Under the pieces are notes generated by a model. That model had not been told where the DNA came from, searched no databases, and was given only the letters and a program-made list of their open reading frames with translations. A stretch of DNA of 64,000 nt, from the NCBI RefSeq assembly GCF_902859705.1, contig NZ_CADIJO010000002.1, positions 310,001 through 374,000 of the forward strand, given 5' to 3'. The translations under genes and the position numbers were made by a program. The DNA comes from Achromobacter deleyi (lineage in GTDB: Bacteria; Pseudomonadota; Gammaproteobacteria; Burkholderiales; Burkholderiaceae_B). Shown one piece after another: positions 39,648 to 48,206 of this stretch; the first letter of the stretch is position 1, and every line of letters starts with the position of its first letter.

Positions 39648-40519
39648 ATCCGGTCTACAAGTCCGAGCGCCACGCGCAAGCCGTGCGCGCGGCTTACGAC
39701 GCCGCGCTCGCCCACTGGCCGCAAGGGTGGGGGCGCCAGACGGTGTCCACGCCCGTCGGCGATACGCACGTGCTGGTGTGCGGCCGCGAAGATGCGCCGC
39801 CGCTGGTGTTGCTGCACGGCGCCCAAAGCACCGCAGCCAGCTGGCAACGGCAGGCCGAGGCCTGGGCGCCGTATTTCCGTCTCTACGCCATCGACCTGAT
39901 CGGCGAGGCGGGGCTGAGCGCGCCCGCACGCCTGCCGCTTGACGGCGACGCGCATGCCGCGTGGCTGGATGCGGTGCTGGACGGGCTGGGCATCGCGCGC
40001 GCCGCGTTCTGCGGCATTTCGTTGGGCGCCTGGATGGCGCTGGACTTCGCGGTGCGCCGCCCGGCCCGGGTGGAGCGCCTGGCGTTGCTGTGCCCGTCGG
40101 GCATTGGCCGGCAGAAGAACATCCTGCCCTGGGTCCTGCCGCTGTTGTTGCTGGGGCCGGCGGGGCGTGCGCTGATACGCCGCCGCATCATCGGCGTGCT
40201 GCCGGCCGATCCGGCGCCCGCCGATCGCGCCCAGTTCGACTTGATGCGCGCCATCGATCAGGGTTTTCGGTCCCGCTTCGGCAAGATTCCGGTGTTCAGC
40301 GACGAGGCTTTGCGCCAGTTGGCGCCGCCGCTGCTCGTGGTGGTCGGGGGGCGCGACGTCATGCTGGACTCGCAGGGCACCCGCGACCGCCTGCAGCGCC
40401 TGATGCCGCAGGCCAACGTGACGCTGCTGCCGCAAGAACGCCACTTCGTGCGCGGCCAGAACGAACGCGTGCTCGCTTTTCTGCGAGACACCTCGACGGA
40501 CACTGCGGCTGCGGCATGA
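39644..40519 (+). CDS. Alpha/beta hydrolase
   Basis: A 291-aa alpha/beta hydrolase with oxyanion strand 'PLVLLHGAQSTAASW', nucleophile elbow 'AFCGISLGAWMAL' (G-x-S-x-G), an Asp in 'VVVGGRDVMLDSQG' and a terminal His in 'PQERHFVRGQ'. It overlaps the GNAT gene by 4 bp. Its function is probably ester or C-C bond hydrolysis; the substrate is unknown. It is convergent with the molybdoenzyme gene. Confidence 0.86.
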   Translation: MNPVYKSERHAQAVRAAYDAALAHWPQGWGRQTVSTPVGDTHVLVCGREDAPPLVLLHGAQSTAASWQRQAEAWAPYFRLYAIDLIGEAGLSAPARLPLDGDAHAAWLDAVLDGLGIARAAFCGISLGAWMALDFAVRRPARVERLALLCPSGIGRQKNILPWVLPLLLLGPAGRALIRRRIIGVLPADPAPADRAQFDLMRAIDQGFRSRFGKIPVFSDEALRQLAPPLLVVVGGRDVMLDSQGTRDRLQRLMPQANVTLLPQERHFVRGQNERVLAFLRDTSTDTAAAA

Positions 40520-40557
40520 GGCGGGCCGCGCGGCGCGAGGCGGCTGCGTCCTGGCCG

Positions 40558-42882
40558 CTAGCGCGCGGCCGCGCCGCCGTCCGTCAGCGTTTCCAGCGCC
40601 GGGGGTTCAAACGCCTGCACCGCAGGCGCGGCGCCTTGCCAGCGTTCCACCTGCACCAGCGCCGACAGCGCGCTGGGTCCTTGCGCCAGCCGTGACGTGC
40701 CCACGTCCACCGTCAGCACGTTGGGATTGCCGTGGCGTTCCAGCGCTGCGCCTTGCGGATCGAACCACGCCCCGGTGGGCATTACCACCACGCCGCGCAA
40801 TAGATCGCCGCTGAGCTGCGCGCCGCCCAGGCAGGCGCCGCGGTCGTTGAAAATGCGCACCACGTCACCCTGCGCGATGCCGCGTTCGGCGGCATCATCG
40901 GGATGCAGCAGCACCGCTTCGCGTTCGGCCACCTTGTTCTGGCGGGTGGCGGGCGCGGGGTCCAGCTGCGAGTGCAGCCGATCGGCGGGCTGGCAGGTCA
41001 CCAGGTGCAGCGGCCAGCGCGCGGCGCGCTCGGCGCCCAGCCATTCCACCGGCGGCAGCCAGGCGGGGTGGGGCGGGCAGTCGTCGTAGCCGAATTCGGC
41101 AATGGCCTCGCTGTGCAGTTCCAGCTTGCCCGAGCGGGTCTTGAGCGGATGCGCAGCGGGGTCCTGGCGGAACTGCTCGAACAGCACGAAGTCGCGCGTG
41201 GGCGGCGGCAACGCAATGTGGCCGCGGTCCCAGAATTCGTCGAACGCGGGCAGCGTCAGTTGCGCGGCTTCCCAGGCGGGCCGCATCTGTTCGTAGATGT
41301 GGCGAATCCAGGCCATTTCGTCGCGGCCTTCGGTGTAGGCCTGTTCGAAGCCGCCGCGCGCGGCCAGTTCGCGGTAGATGTCGAAGTCGTTGCGGCTGTG
41401 GCCCACCGGCGCCACCGCCTGGCGCATGGCCAGGATGTAGCGGTCGCGCGACGAGCCGCCGATGTCGTTGCGTTCAAGCGTGGTGGTGGCGGGCAGCACG
41501 ATGTCGGCGCGGCGCGCGGTGGGCGTCCACCAGGGTTCGTGCACGACGATGGTCTCGGGCCGTGTCCAGGCCTGCGCCAGGCGGTTCAGGTCCTGGTGAT
41601 GGTGGAACGGATTGCCGCCCGCCCAGTAGACCAGCCGGATGTCGGGATAGACGCCGGTCTTGCCGTTGAATTCATAGGACTCGCCCGGCGTAAGCAGCAT
41701 GTCGGTCAGGCGCGCCACGGGAATGGACGTGGCGGCCGGGTTGCGGCCGGCGCGCATCTCGGGGGCGGGCAGGTCGGGGCGCGGATTGCCGGCGCCGTTC
41801 ATGGACCCGTGGCCGAAGGCGAAGCCGCCTCCGGGTAGGCCGATCTGGCCCAGCAGCGCAGCCAGCGCCACGCTGCCCCAATAGGGTTGTTCGCCGCGAT
41901 GGCCGCGCTGCAACGACCACGACAACGACAGCAGCGTGCGGCAGCCGGCCGCGGCCAGCGCCAGTTCGCGGATGGTGGCGGCGGGCACGCCGCAGATGGC
42001 CTCGGCCCAGGCCGCCGATTTGGGCTGGCCGTCGCGGCGGCCCAGCACGTAGTCGGCATAGGCCTCGAAGCCGTTGCAGTACTGGGCCACGAACGCTTGG
42101 TCGTGGCGGCCTTCGGCCAGCAGTGTATGGGCCATGCCCAGCATCATCGCGGCGTCGGTATTGGGCCGGATGGGTATCCACTCGGCGGCCAGCGCATCCG
42201 GCGAGTCGCCGCGGGTGGGGCTGATGACGACGCTGCGGATGCCGGCCTGGCGGGCCTGGGCCAGCCATCCCGGGGCGCTGTGGTCGCCGGCGCCGCCGGA
42301 GGCGATCTGGGTGTTGCGCAAGGGGATGCCGCCAAACGCGATCAGCAGCCGCGTGTGCTTGACGACGCTGTTCCAGTCGGTGATGCGGCCGGTGACCGGC
42401 GCGTAGGTGCCGATGATGTGCGGCAGCAGGAATTGCGCCGCGCCCCAGCTGTAGTTGCCCGATTGGTCGACGCAGCCGCCGCCGGCATACAGGAAGCGGT
42501 GCGTCAGCGTGCGCGCATGGTGCAGGCGCCCGGCCGACGACCAGCCGTACGAGCCGCCGAAGATCGCGGTGGGGCCATGTTGCGCGCGCACCCGTTGCAG
42601 CTCGCCGTGCACCAGATCCAGCGCGGTATCCCAATCGACTTCGACATAGCCGTCCACGCCGCGCAATTCCGGCGCGCCGCGATGTTTCAGCCAGCTGGCG
42701 CGCACGCTGGGGCGCGCGATGCGCAGCGGCGAATGCACCATGTCGGGCATCGTGTGGATAAGTGGGGACGGTGCCTGGTCGTGGGCGAAGGGTTCGCAGC
42801 CCACCACGCGGCCATCGCGTACCAGTGCGGTGTAGGCGCCCCAATGAGATAGGGACGGATGGCGAGAGGTCGCTTCGGACAT
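40558..42882 (-). CDS. Molybdopterin oxidoreductase, BisC/TorA (DMSO reductase) family
   Basis: A 774-aa molybdoenzyme of the DMSO-reductase family: N-terminal 'SHWGAYTALVRDGRVVG', Mo-ligand region 'GGSYGWSSAGRLHHART' with Ser (115/116), a second pterin-binding stretch 'GGNPFHHHQDLNRLA', and the C-terminal molydopterin-binding beta-barrel ('RIFNDRGACLGGA'). No N-terminal Cys cluster for Fe-S and no Tat signal, so it resembles cytoplasmic BisC (biotin/methionine sulfoxide reductase) rather than periplasmic TorA. It is monocistronic here, with no cytochrome or chaperone gene adjacent. S-oxide or N-oxide reduction is inferred. Confidence 0.9.
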   Translation of the reverse strand: MSEATSRHPSLSHWGAYTALVRDGRVVGCEPFAHDQAPSPLIHTMPDMVHSPLRIARPSVRASWLKHRGAPELRGVDGYVEVDWDTALDLVHGELQRVRAQHGPTAIFGGSYGWSSAGRLHHARTLTHRFLYAGGGCVDQSGNYSWGAAQFLLPHIIGTYAPVTGRITDWNSVVKHTRLLIAFGGIPLRNTQIASGGAGDHSAPGWLAQARQAGIRSVVISPTRGDSPDALAAEWIPIRPNTDAAMMLGMAHTLLAEGRHDQAFVAQYCNGFEAYADYVLGRRDGQPKSAAWAEAICGVPAATIRELALAAAGCRTLLSLSWSLQRGHRGEQPYWGSVALAALLGQIGLPGGGFAFGHGSMNGAGNPRPDLPAPEMRAGRNPAATSIPVARLTDMLLTPGESYEFNGKTGVYPDIRLVYWAGGNPFHHHQDLNRLAQAWTRPETIVVHEPWWTPTARRADIVLPATTTLERNDIGGSSRDRYILAMRQAVAPVGHSRNDFDIYRELAARGGFEQAYTEGRDEMAWIRHIYEQMRPAWEAAQLTLPAFDEFWDRGHIALPPPTRDFVLFEQFRQDPAAHPLKTRSGKLELHSEAIAEFGYDDCPPHPAWLPPVEWLGAERAARWPLHLVTCQPADRLHSQLDPAPATRQNKVAEREAVLLHPDDAAERGIAQGDVVRIFNDRGACLGGAQLSGDLLRGVVVMPTGAWFDPQGAALERHGNPNVLTVDVGTSRLAQGPSALSALVQVERWQGAAPAVQAFEPPALETLTDGGAAAR

Positions 42883-42908
42883 GAGGGGCGCGCAGTCAAA
42901 AACGTATT

Positions 42909-42928
42909 GTTATGGAAATCCTCATAAC
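42909..42928. promoter_or_regulatory. Dyad in the bisC-like/DHDPS-like intergenic region
   Basis: GTTATG (42909-42914) and CATAAC (42923-42928) form perfect arms around 8 bp, 27 bp upstream of the molybdoenzyme start. A second AT-rich dyad, GAAAAT/ATTTTC, is at 42981-42998. The 230-bp gap has no other recognisable feature. Neither gene has an adjacent regulator, so any binding protein is unknown. Confidence 0.4.
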
Positions 42929-43112
42929 TTAAACGCATTGGCTTAGAAATTCTTTGTCTTTCGGGCCTGCTTAAAGTGTGGAAAATAGAAAAATTTTCGG
43001 GGCCGCTCTTCCTATACTGCGTAAGCAACAAGGGGAATGGTCAGGTGGTAGCGCCGATCACGCGCGCCCCTGGCTTTTTTGTCGAGCAGTCCTTCCGCAT
43101 GTGGAGTGGTTC

Positions 43113-44048
43113 ATGAGCAAAATGAAAATCCAGGGGTCCTTCGTCGCTATCGTGACGCCGTTCAACCGCGACGGCAGCGTCGATTTCAGCGCCTTTCGCA
43201 GCCTGCTGAAGTTCCAGGAGGACAACGGCACCGCCGCGGTGCTCATCATGGGCTCCACCGGCGAGGTGTCGCTGCTGTCCCCGGAAGAGCGCCGCCAGGT
43301 CATCGTCGAGACGGCCAAGATGAAGAGCGGCAAGATGAAGCTGTTCTACGGCTGCACCGGCAACAACACCGACAGCACCATCGAATACCTGAAGTTCGCG
43401 CAGGCCAACGGCGCCGATGGCGCGATCCTGGCCGCGCCGGCCTACATCTGCGCGTCCGAAGCCGATACCGAAGCCTATTTCCTGGAAGTGGCTGACGCCA
43501 CCGACCTCCCGCTGGGCATCTACAACAACCCGCCGCGGGTCAAGAGCGACCTGCACTGGGACCAGCTGCTGCGTATCTTCAAGCACCCGAACTACGTGGT
43601 GCACAAGGAATCGACCACGCGTGTGGGCCAGGTGGCGCAGGTGCTGCGCGGCCGTCCCGACGTGTCGGTGATGTGCTGCGATTCGCCCAACCTGGGGCTG
43701 GTGGTGCCCACCATGAGCCTGGGCGGCCACGGCACCGCCAACATGACCGGCAACATCGCGCCGGCTGAAATGGCCGACATCTCGCGTCCGTGGGACACGC
43801 CCGACGTGTCGGTCAGCTTCCGCGAAGGCTACCTGGGCCTGCTGCCGATGCTGCACTACTCGTACTCGGCCATCAACCCGGTGGCCATCAAGTCGCTGAT
43901 GAAGGCGGTGGGCTTGCCGGTGGGCGACCTGCGCCGTCCGCTGCGCGGCCTGGAGGGCGAGGCCCTGGCCAAGGGGCTGCGCATCGTGCGCGAACTGGGG
44001 CTGGACACCAAGTACGGCTTCAGCTCCGCGCAGCTCAAGGCGGCCTGA
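43113..44048 (+). CDS. Dihydrodipicolinate synthase/N-acetylneuraminate lyase family protein
   Basis: A 311-aa class I aldolase-type TIM barrel. The family pattern is clear: 'GSFVAIVTPFNRDGSVD' at the N-terminus, 'MGSTGEVSLLSPEER', the catalytic Tyr137 in 'GIYNNPPR' and the Schiff-base Lys165 in 'VVHKEST'. ATG 43113 has GGAG upstream. It is followed by a Bug receptor gene (136 bp, with a strong intercistronic hairpin). DHDPS-like proteins next to Bug receptors in this group are usually catabolic lyases or dehydratases for sugar acids or oxo acids rather than lysine enzymes; that is inferred here. Confidence 0.88.
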   Translation: MSKMKIQGSFVAIVTPFNRDGSVDFSAFRSLLKFQEDNGTAAVLIMGSTGEVSLLSPEERRQVIVETAKMKSGKMKLFYGCTGNNTDSTIEYLKFAQANGADGAILAAPAYICASEADTEAYFLEVADATDLPLGIYNNPPRVKSDLHWDQLLRIFKHPNYVVHKESTTRVGQVAQVLRGRPDVSVMCCDSPNLGLVVPTMSLGGHGTANMTGNIAPAEMADISRPWDTPDVSVSFREGYLGLLPMLHYSYSAINPVAIKSLMKAVGLPVGDLRRPLRGLEGEALAKGLRIVRELGLDTKYGFSSAQLKAA

Positions 44049-44055
44049 TTTCCCC

Positions 44056-44080
44056 GTCCGGCGGCGTGAGGCCGCCGGAC
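44056..44080 (+). terminator. Intercistronic hairpin between DHDPS-like and Bug genes
   Basis: A perfect 10-bp GC-rich stem (44056-44065 with 44071-44080) and 5-nt loop directly after the lyase stop. No T tract follows, so it may stabilise the upstream mRNA or set the ratio of the two products rather than terminate fully. Confidence 0.5.
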
Positions 44081-44184
44081 CCATCCTGACGATCCACGGC
44101 ATGGCGGACGCGCGCATCGCGTCCGATGGCGTGGACCGCTGCTGCGCGCTCGAAATGACTGCGCCATCGCCTAGAGAGACCATC

Positions 44185-45192
44185 ATGTCCCGATTCCTGT
44201 CCCGCCCCACGCCGCTCAAGCGGCTGCTCAGCGTCGCCCTGCTGGCGGTGGGGGTGCTGTCCGGCGCCGCCGCGCTGGCCGAAGATGCCTATCCGCAGCG
44301 CCCCATCACGCTGGTGGTGCCGCACCCGCCCGGCGGTTCCGTCGACGGCGTGGCGCGGCTGTATGCCGAGCAGCTGGGCAAAGAGCTGGGCCAGTCCGTG
44401 GTGGTGGAAAACCGCGCCGGCGCCTCGGGCATGATCGGCGCGGCCTACGTGGCGCGCGCGGCGCCCGACGGCTACACGCTGTACCTGAACGCGTCGATCC
44501 ACGCAATCAATCCGCTGCTGTACAAGAAGACCATCAAGTTCGATTCGGTCAAGGACTTCACGCCGATCAGCGAGCTGGCGCAGGGCGCACTGATCTTCAG
44601 CGTCAACCCCAAGGTGCCGGCCAACAATGTGCAAGAGCTGGTCAAGGTGCTGAAGGCGGACCCGCAGAAATACTCGTTCGCCACCACCGGCTTCGGTTCG
44701 GCCGGCCACCTGGCCGCGGCCTCGTTCCTGCACGACAACGGCCTGGAGCAGATTCCCATCGTGCTGTATCGCGGCGGCGGCCCGGCCCTGTCGGACATGG
44801 TGGGCGGCCAGGTGCAGGGGCTGATCGACCCGATGCTGTCGTCCTTGCCGATGGTGCGTGCGGGCAAGCTGCGCGCCGTGGCGCTGACCGGCGCCGAACG
44901 CAGTCCGCTGCTGGCCAACGTGCCCACCATGAAGGAACAGGGCCAGAAGAACTTCGAGTTCTATTCCTGGTACGGCGTCTGGGGCCCGGCCAACCTGCCG
45001 CAGCCGATCCTGCGGAAACTGGAATCGGTGTCGGCCAAGGTCATGGCCAGCCCCAAGGTGGCCGAGCAGTTGAACGGCCTGGGCTTCGAGCCGTCGGTGA
45101 AGGACTCGGCGGCGTTCGCCAAGTTCATCGATGCCGAGATGAAGCGCTATCAGGTCATCATCGACCAGGCCAAGATTCAGATCACGGAATAG
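44185..45192 (+). CDS. Bug family (TctC-type) periplasmic substrate-binding receptor
   Basis: A 335-aa Bug receptor: signal peptide 'LLSVALLAVGVLSGAAALAE', mature start 'YPQRPITLVVPHPPGGSVD', then 'VVVENRAGASGMIGA', 'FATTGFGSAGHLAAASF' and 'YRGGGPALSDMVGGQVQG'. The standard tricarboxylate-receptor features are intact. It probably delivers the substrate of the DHDPS-like lyase encoded upstream. The cognate membrane TctAB is not adjacent. The stop abuts that of the convergent glxA-like gene with no intervening base. Confidence 0.9.
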   Translation: MSRFLSRPTPLKRLLSVALLAVGVLSGAAALAEDAYPQRPITLVVPHPPGGSVDGVARLYAEQLGKELGQSVVVENRAGASGMIGAAYVARAAPDGYTLYLNASIHAINPLLYKKTIKFDSVKDFTPISELAQGALIFSVNPKVPANNVQELVKVLKADPQKYSFATTGFGSAGHLAAASFLHDNGLEQIPIVLYRGGGPALSDMVGGQVQGLIDPMLSSLPMVRAGKLRAVALTGAERSPLLANVPTMKEQGQKNFEFYSWYGVWGPANLPQPILRKLESVSAKVMASPKVAEQLNGLGFEPSVKDSAAFAKFIDAEMKRYQVIIDQAKIQITE

Positions 45193-46161
45193 TCATGCCG
45201 GCCCGGTCCGGTACTGCGACGGGCTAAGACCGAAGCGGCGCTGGAACGCCTTGGCCAACTGCGTCTCGGAATGAAAACCGGCCAACCGGGCCAGCTGCTT
45301 GACGGGCTGGCCCGCGTCCAGCCCCGAACGCACGGTTTCCAGGCGCAGCGCTTCGAGAAAGGCGCGGGGCGTGAAACCGGTTTCACGCACCAGGCCGCGA
45401 TGGAAGGTGCGCGGCGATTGCCCCGCCGCTTGCGCCATGCGTTCGACGCTGATGGTTTCGGCCAGATGCTCGCGCAGCCAGTCGACCAGCGCGCCATAAG
45501 CACCCGCCTGGCCTTCAAGAATCAGCGAGTACTGGGCCTGATTGCCCTGGCGGCGCACGGCCAGGTTCAACTGGCGGGCCACGCGCGACGCAAGCCAGCG
45601 GCCGGCATCCTGCTCGACCATGGCCAGGCACATGTCGATGCCGGCGGTGATGCCGCCGGAGGTCCATGAAGAACCGTCCTGCACGTACAGCGCATCGGGT
45701 TCGACCTGCAAGCCCTGAAAGTACTGCGCCAGCAGGTGCGCCGACGCCCAGTGCGTCGCCACCCGGCGGCCGTCCAGCAGGCCCCAGTGCGCCAGCAGGA
45801 ACGCGCCGGTGCAGACCGACGCCACGCGGCGCGCCTGGGCGGCGCTGCGGGTTACCCATGCCTGCAGCGGCGCGTCGGCGGCGGTTTGCATCAGCCCGTC
45901 GCGTTCGCCTCCGGGAATGATCAGCGTGTCGACTTGCGCCGGATCGATATCGCCCGCGGCCTCGGTGTGCAGCGCCAGTCCGTTGGACAACGCGACCGGA
46001 CCGCCGGAGCTGGACAGCGTCACCACCCGGTACGGCGTATCCACGCCCAGCGCGCCGGCCATCGAGAAGACGTCGGCGGGGCCCGCGACGTCCAGATGCT
46101 GCACGGTGGGGTATATGACGATGGCGATCAGGCGCGGCGTGGCGGTGGACGGGCGGGGCAT
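45193..46161 (-). CDS. GlxA-type AraC family regulator with DJ-1/PfpI-like domain
   Basis: A 322-aa regulator. The N-terminal amidotransferase-like domain ('IVIYPTVQHLDVAGPADVF', 'LIIPGGERDGL', 'ASVCTGAFLLAHWG') is the GlxA sensory module. The C-terminal double HTH (about 220-318) contains 'ISVERMAQAAGQSPRTFHR' and 'PVKQLARLAGFHSETQLAKAF'. GlxA-type proteins often control amine, amino-acid or quaternary-ammonium catabolism. It is divergent from a membrane-anchored DJ-1/PfpI protein with direct and inverted repeats between the genes. Confidence 0.89.
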   Translation of the reverse strand: MPRPSTATPRLIAIVIYPTVQHLDVAGPADVFSMAGALGVDTPYRVVTLSSSGGPVALSNGLALHTEAAGDIDPAQVDTLIIPGGERDGLMQTAADAPLQAWVTRSAAQARRVASVCTGAFLLAHWGLLDGRRVATHWASAHLLAQYFQGLQVEPDALYVQDGSSWTSGGITAGIDMCLAMVEQDAGRWLASRVARQLNLAVRRQGNQAQYSLILEGQAGAYGALVDWLREHLAETISVERMAQAAGQSPRTFHRGLVRETGFTPRAFLEALRLETVRSGLDAGQPVKQLARLAGFHSETQLAKAFQRRFGLSPSQYRTGPA

Positions 46162-46204
46162 GGGAAACGGTGCGGGGAGTGACCGGTTATGTTAGCGCCG
46201 ATCG

Positions 46205-46241
46205 TTGGCAGGAAACGGCAGGATTTTGTCATTGCTGCCAA
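46205..46241. promoter_or_regulatory. Repeat array between glxA-like and DJ-1 genes, probable AraC-type site
   Basis: GGCAGGA is directly repeated at 46207-46213 and 46217-46223 (10-bp period, one helical turn). TTGGCAG (46205-46211) is the inverse of CTGCCAA (46235-46241). Half-sites on one face of the helix are what a two-HTH AraC protein contacts. Confidence 0.55.
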
Positions 46242-46304
46242 TGCGGTTGAACGGCTAGCCTGATGGGGTTGAGGCGTGGCCTCGTTTCGGAAAGAGGCCG
46301 GTCG

Positions 46305-47453
46305 ATGCCATCCTCGGGTTCTCGTGCGGCGATGGCCGTGTCCTGCGCGGCGCTGCTGTCGCTGGTGCTGGCTGCGGTCCTGGTGCAGCGCGATCCGGGC
46401 GGGGTGCCGGCGCCGCTGCCGCCCACGGCACAGCCCACGCCGCCGCTGCCCGGCCCCAGGGCGTCCGCGACGCCGCGCCTGCCTCGCGTTGCCGTGGTCG
46501 CACACAACGCCAATACCGAGCTGACGGATTTCGTGGTGCCGTACGCGGTGCTGAAGCGATCCGGCGCGGCCGAGGTCTGGGCGCTGGCGGTCGAGCCGGG
46601 GGCGGTGCAGTTTTTTCCGGCCTTGCGGGCGTTGCCGGACGCCGATATGGCGGCCTTCGATGCGCGCTATCCCGGCGGCGCCGACTACGTCATCGTGCCG
46701 GCGGTGCATGAGGATGCCGATCCGCGCCTGCTGGCCTGGATCGGGGCGCAGGCGGCCAAGGGCGCCGTCGTCATCGGCATCTGCGATGGCGTATGGCTGC
46801 TGGCCCGCGCCGGTCTGCTGGACGGGCGCGAGGCCGTGTCCCACTGGTATTCGCGGCAGGCGCTGGCCAGCGGTTTTCCCGCGGTGCGCTGGCGCCAGGA
46901 CCGGCGCTATGTCGCCGATGGCCAGGTGGTCACCACGACCGGCGTCAGCGCGTCGATCCCGGTGTCGCTGGCCTTGGTCGAGACCCTGGCGGGCCGCGAA
47001 CGGGCAGAGGCGCTTGCCCGCCAATTGGGCGAATCGCGCTGGGATGCGGCGCATCCGTCGCGGGGGTTCCGCCTGGGGCCGCGGCATCTGTACACGGCGG
47101 CTCGGAATGCGGCGCGGTTCTGGAACCACGAAACGCTGCAGGCAGGGCTGGCACCGGACGTGGATGATCTGGTCCTGGCGTTGACCGCCGACGCCTATGC
47201 ACGCAGCTACCGGACCTCGGTAACCGGCGTGGCGCAGGGGCGGGAGGCGGTTCGCCTGGCCAGTGGCCTGGCCTATTTGCCGGATACGGCGGCGACCCCG
47301 CAGGCGTTATCGCGGCCGCTACCGGTCTTGGAGGCGGAGCGGACGGCGCCGTTGCTGGATGGCATCCTGGCCGGCATCGAGGCGCGCTACGGCCATGCAA
47401 GCGCCGCGTTCGTGGCGCTGCAGCTGGAATACCCCTGGGCGCCCCTGCCGTGA
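46305..47453 (+). CDS. Membrane-anchored or secreted DJ-1/PfpI family protein
   Basis: A 382-aa protein. AAAGAGG 7 bp before ATG 46305 decides the start. The N-terminal hydrophobic helix ('VSCAALLSLVLAAVLV') is a signal anchor or signal peptide, followed by a Pro-rich linker (about 35-55). A DJ-1/PfpI domain (about 60-240) carries the nucleophile-elbow Cys in 'VVIGICDGVWLLA'. The C-terminal 130 residues are helical and unassigned. It is divergent from a GlxA-type regulator that carries the same domain. Likely an extracytoplasmic amidase-like or stress enzyme; activity unknown. Confidence 0.8.
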   Translation: MPSSGSRAAMAVSCAALLSLVLAAVLVQRDPGGVPAPLPPTAQPTPPLPGPRASATPRLPRVAVVAHNANTELTDFVVPYAVLKRSGAAEVWALAVEPGAVQFFPALRALPDADMAAFDARYPGGADYVIVPAVHEDADPRLLAWIGAQAAKGAVVIGICDGVWLLARAGLLDGREAVSHWYSRQALASGFPAVRWRQDRRYVADGQVVTTTGVSASIPVSLALVETLAGRERAEALARQLGESRWDAAHPSRGFRLGPRHLYTAARNAARFWNHETLQAGLAPDVDDLVLALTADAYARSYRTSVTGVAQGREAVRLASGLAYLPDTAATPQALSRPLPVLEAERTAPLLDGILAGIEARYGHASAAFVALQLEYPWAPLP

Positions 47454-47963
47454 TCAGTACGCGCCCATGTAGTCGCGCTTGCCGATTTCCACGCCGTTGT
47501 GGCGCAGCAGGTCGTAGGCGGTGGTGACGTGGAAGAAGAATTGCGGCAGGCCATAGTGCAGCAGGTAGGCGCTGGCGCTCAGCTTCTTTTCCTTGGGCGT
47601 GCCCGGGCGCAGCACGATTTCACGGCCTTCGCTCTGGGCGAACTGTTCCGGCTGGAACGAGCCGACGTGGGCCAGGGCTTTGGCGATCAGCGCTTGCAGC
47701 TCGGCAAACGTGGTTTCGCTGTCGGGCCAGGACGGCACTTCGGCGCCGGCCAGGCGCGACGAAATACCCTTGGCGAAGTCGCAGGCGATCTGCACCTGGC
47801 GCACCAGCGGGAACATGTCGGGGAACAGGCGCGCCTGCAGCAGCGCGTTGGGGTCGATGTTCTTGGCGACGACGTGGGCCTCGGCCTTCTGCAGCACGCC
47901 GGACAGGGCGGTCAGCATCTGCGTGAGAACGGGCACGGAAGCTTGGTACAGGGGGCTGGTCAT
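47454..47963 (-). CDS. DUF1993 domain protein
   Basis: A 169-aa soluble helical protein matching DUF1993 (DinB-like four-helix fold): 'PVLTQMLTALSGVLQKAEAH', 'ARLFPDMFPLVRQVQIACDF' and 'YLLHYGLPQFFFHVTTAYDL'. The family is widespread in proteobacteria without a defined activity. The stop abuts that of the DJ-1 gene. It is divergent from an MFS gene across 243 bp, which contains an ATACCGGTAT palindrome (48104-48113) but no other clear signal. Confidence 0.85.
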   Translation of the reverse strand: MTSPLYQASVPVLTQMLTALSGVLQKAEAHVVAKNIDPNALLQARLFPDMFPLVRQVQIACDFAKGISSRLAGAEVPSWPDSETTFAELQALIAKALAHVGSFQPEQFAQSEGREIVLRPGTPKEKKLSASAYLLHYGLPQFFFHVTTAYDLLRHNGVEIGKRDYMGAY

Positions 47964-48206
47964 GGGGGACTCGCGGAAAAAGAAGGGACGCGGAAGATGC
48001 CGCGCGGCGCTGCAAGACTAACAGCATTCCTGTGACAGCCGGCCGGCGGGGCGGGCACCCGCCCGCCGCGCGCAGGCGGATGCGCCGGTGGGGGGTAGCC
48101 GCAATACCGGTATCGGGGCTGGTCTTGTTGCAGGCCGGCCGGCTGGTAACAATCCGGGATGCGCGCATGGCGCGCTTTTACCGACCCCTCCACAAGGACT
48201 CCTTCC

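Noticed and set aside
48104-48113. ATACCGGTAT palindrome between DUF1993 and the MFS gene
   Set aside because: Only 10 bp, and such GC-centred palindromes are common here; no regulator gene adjoins it.
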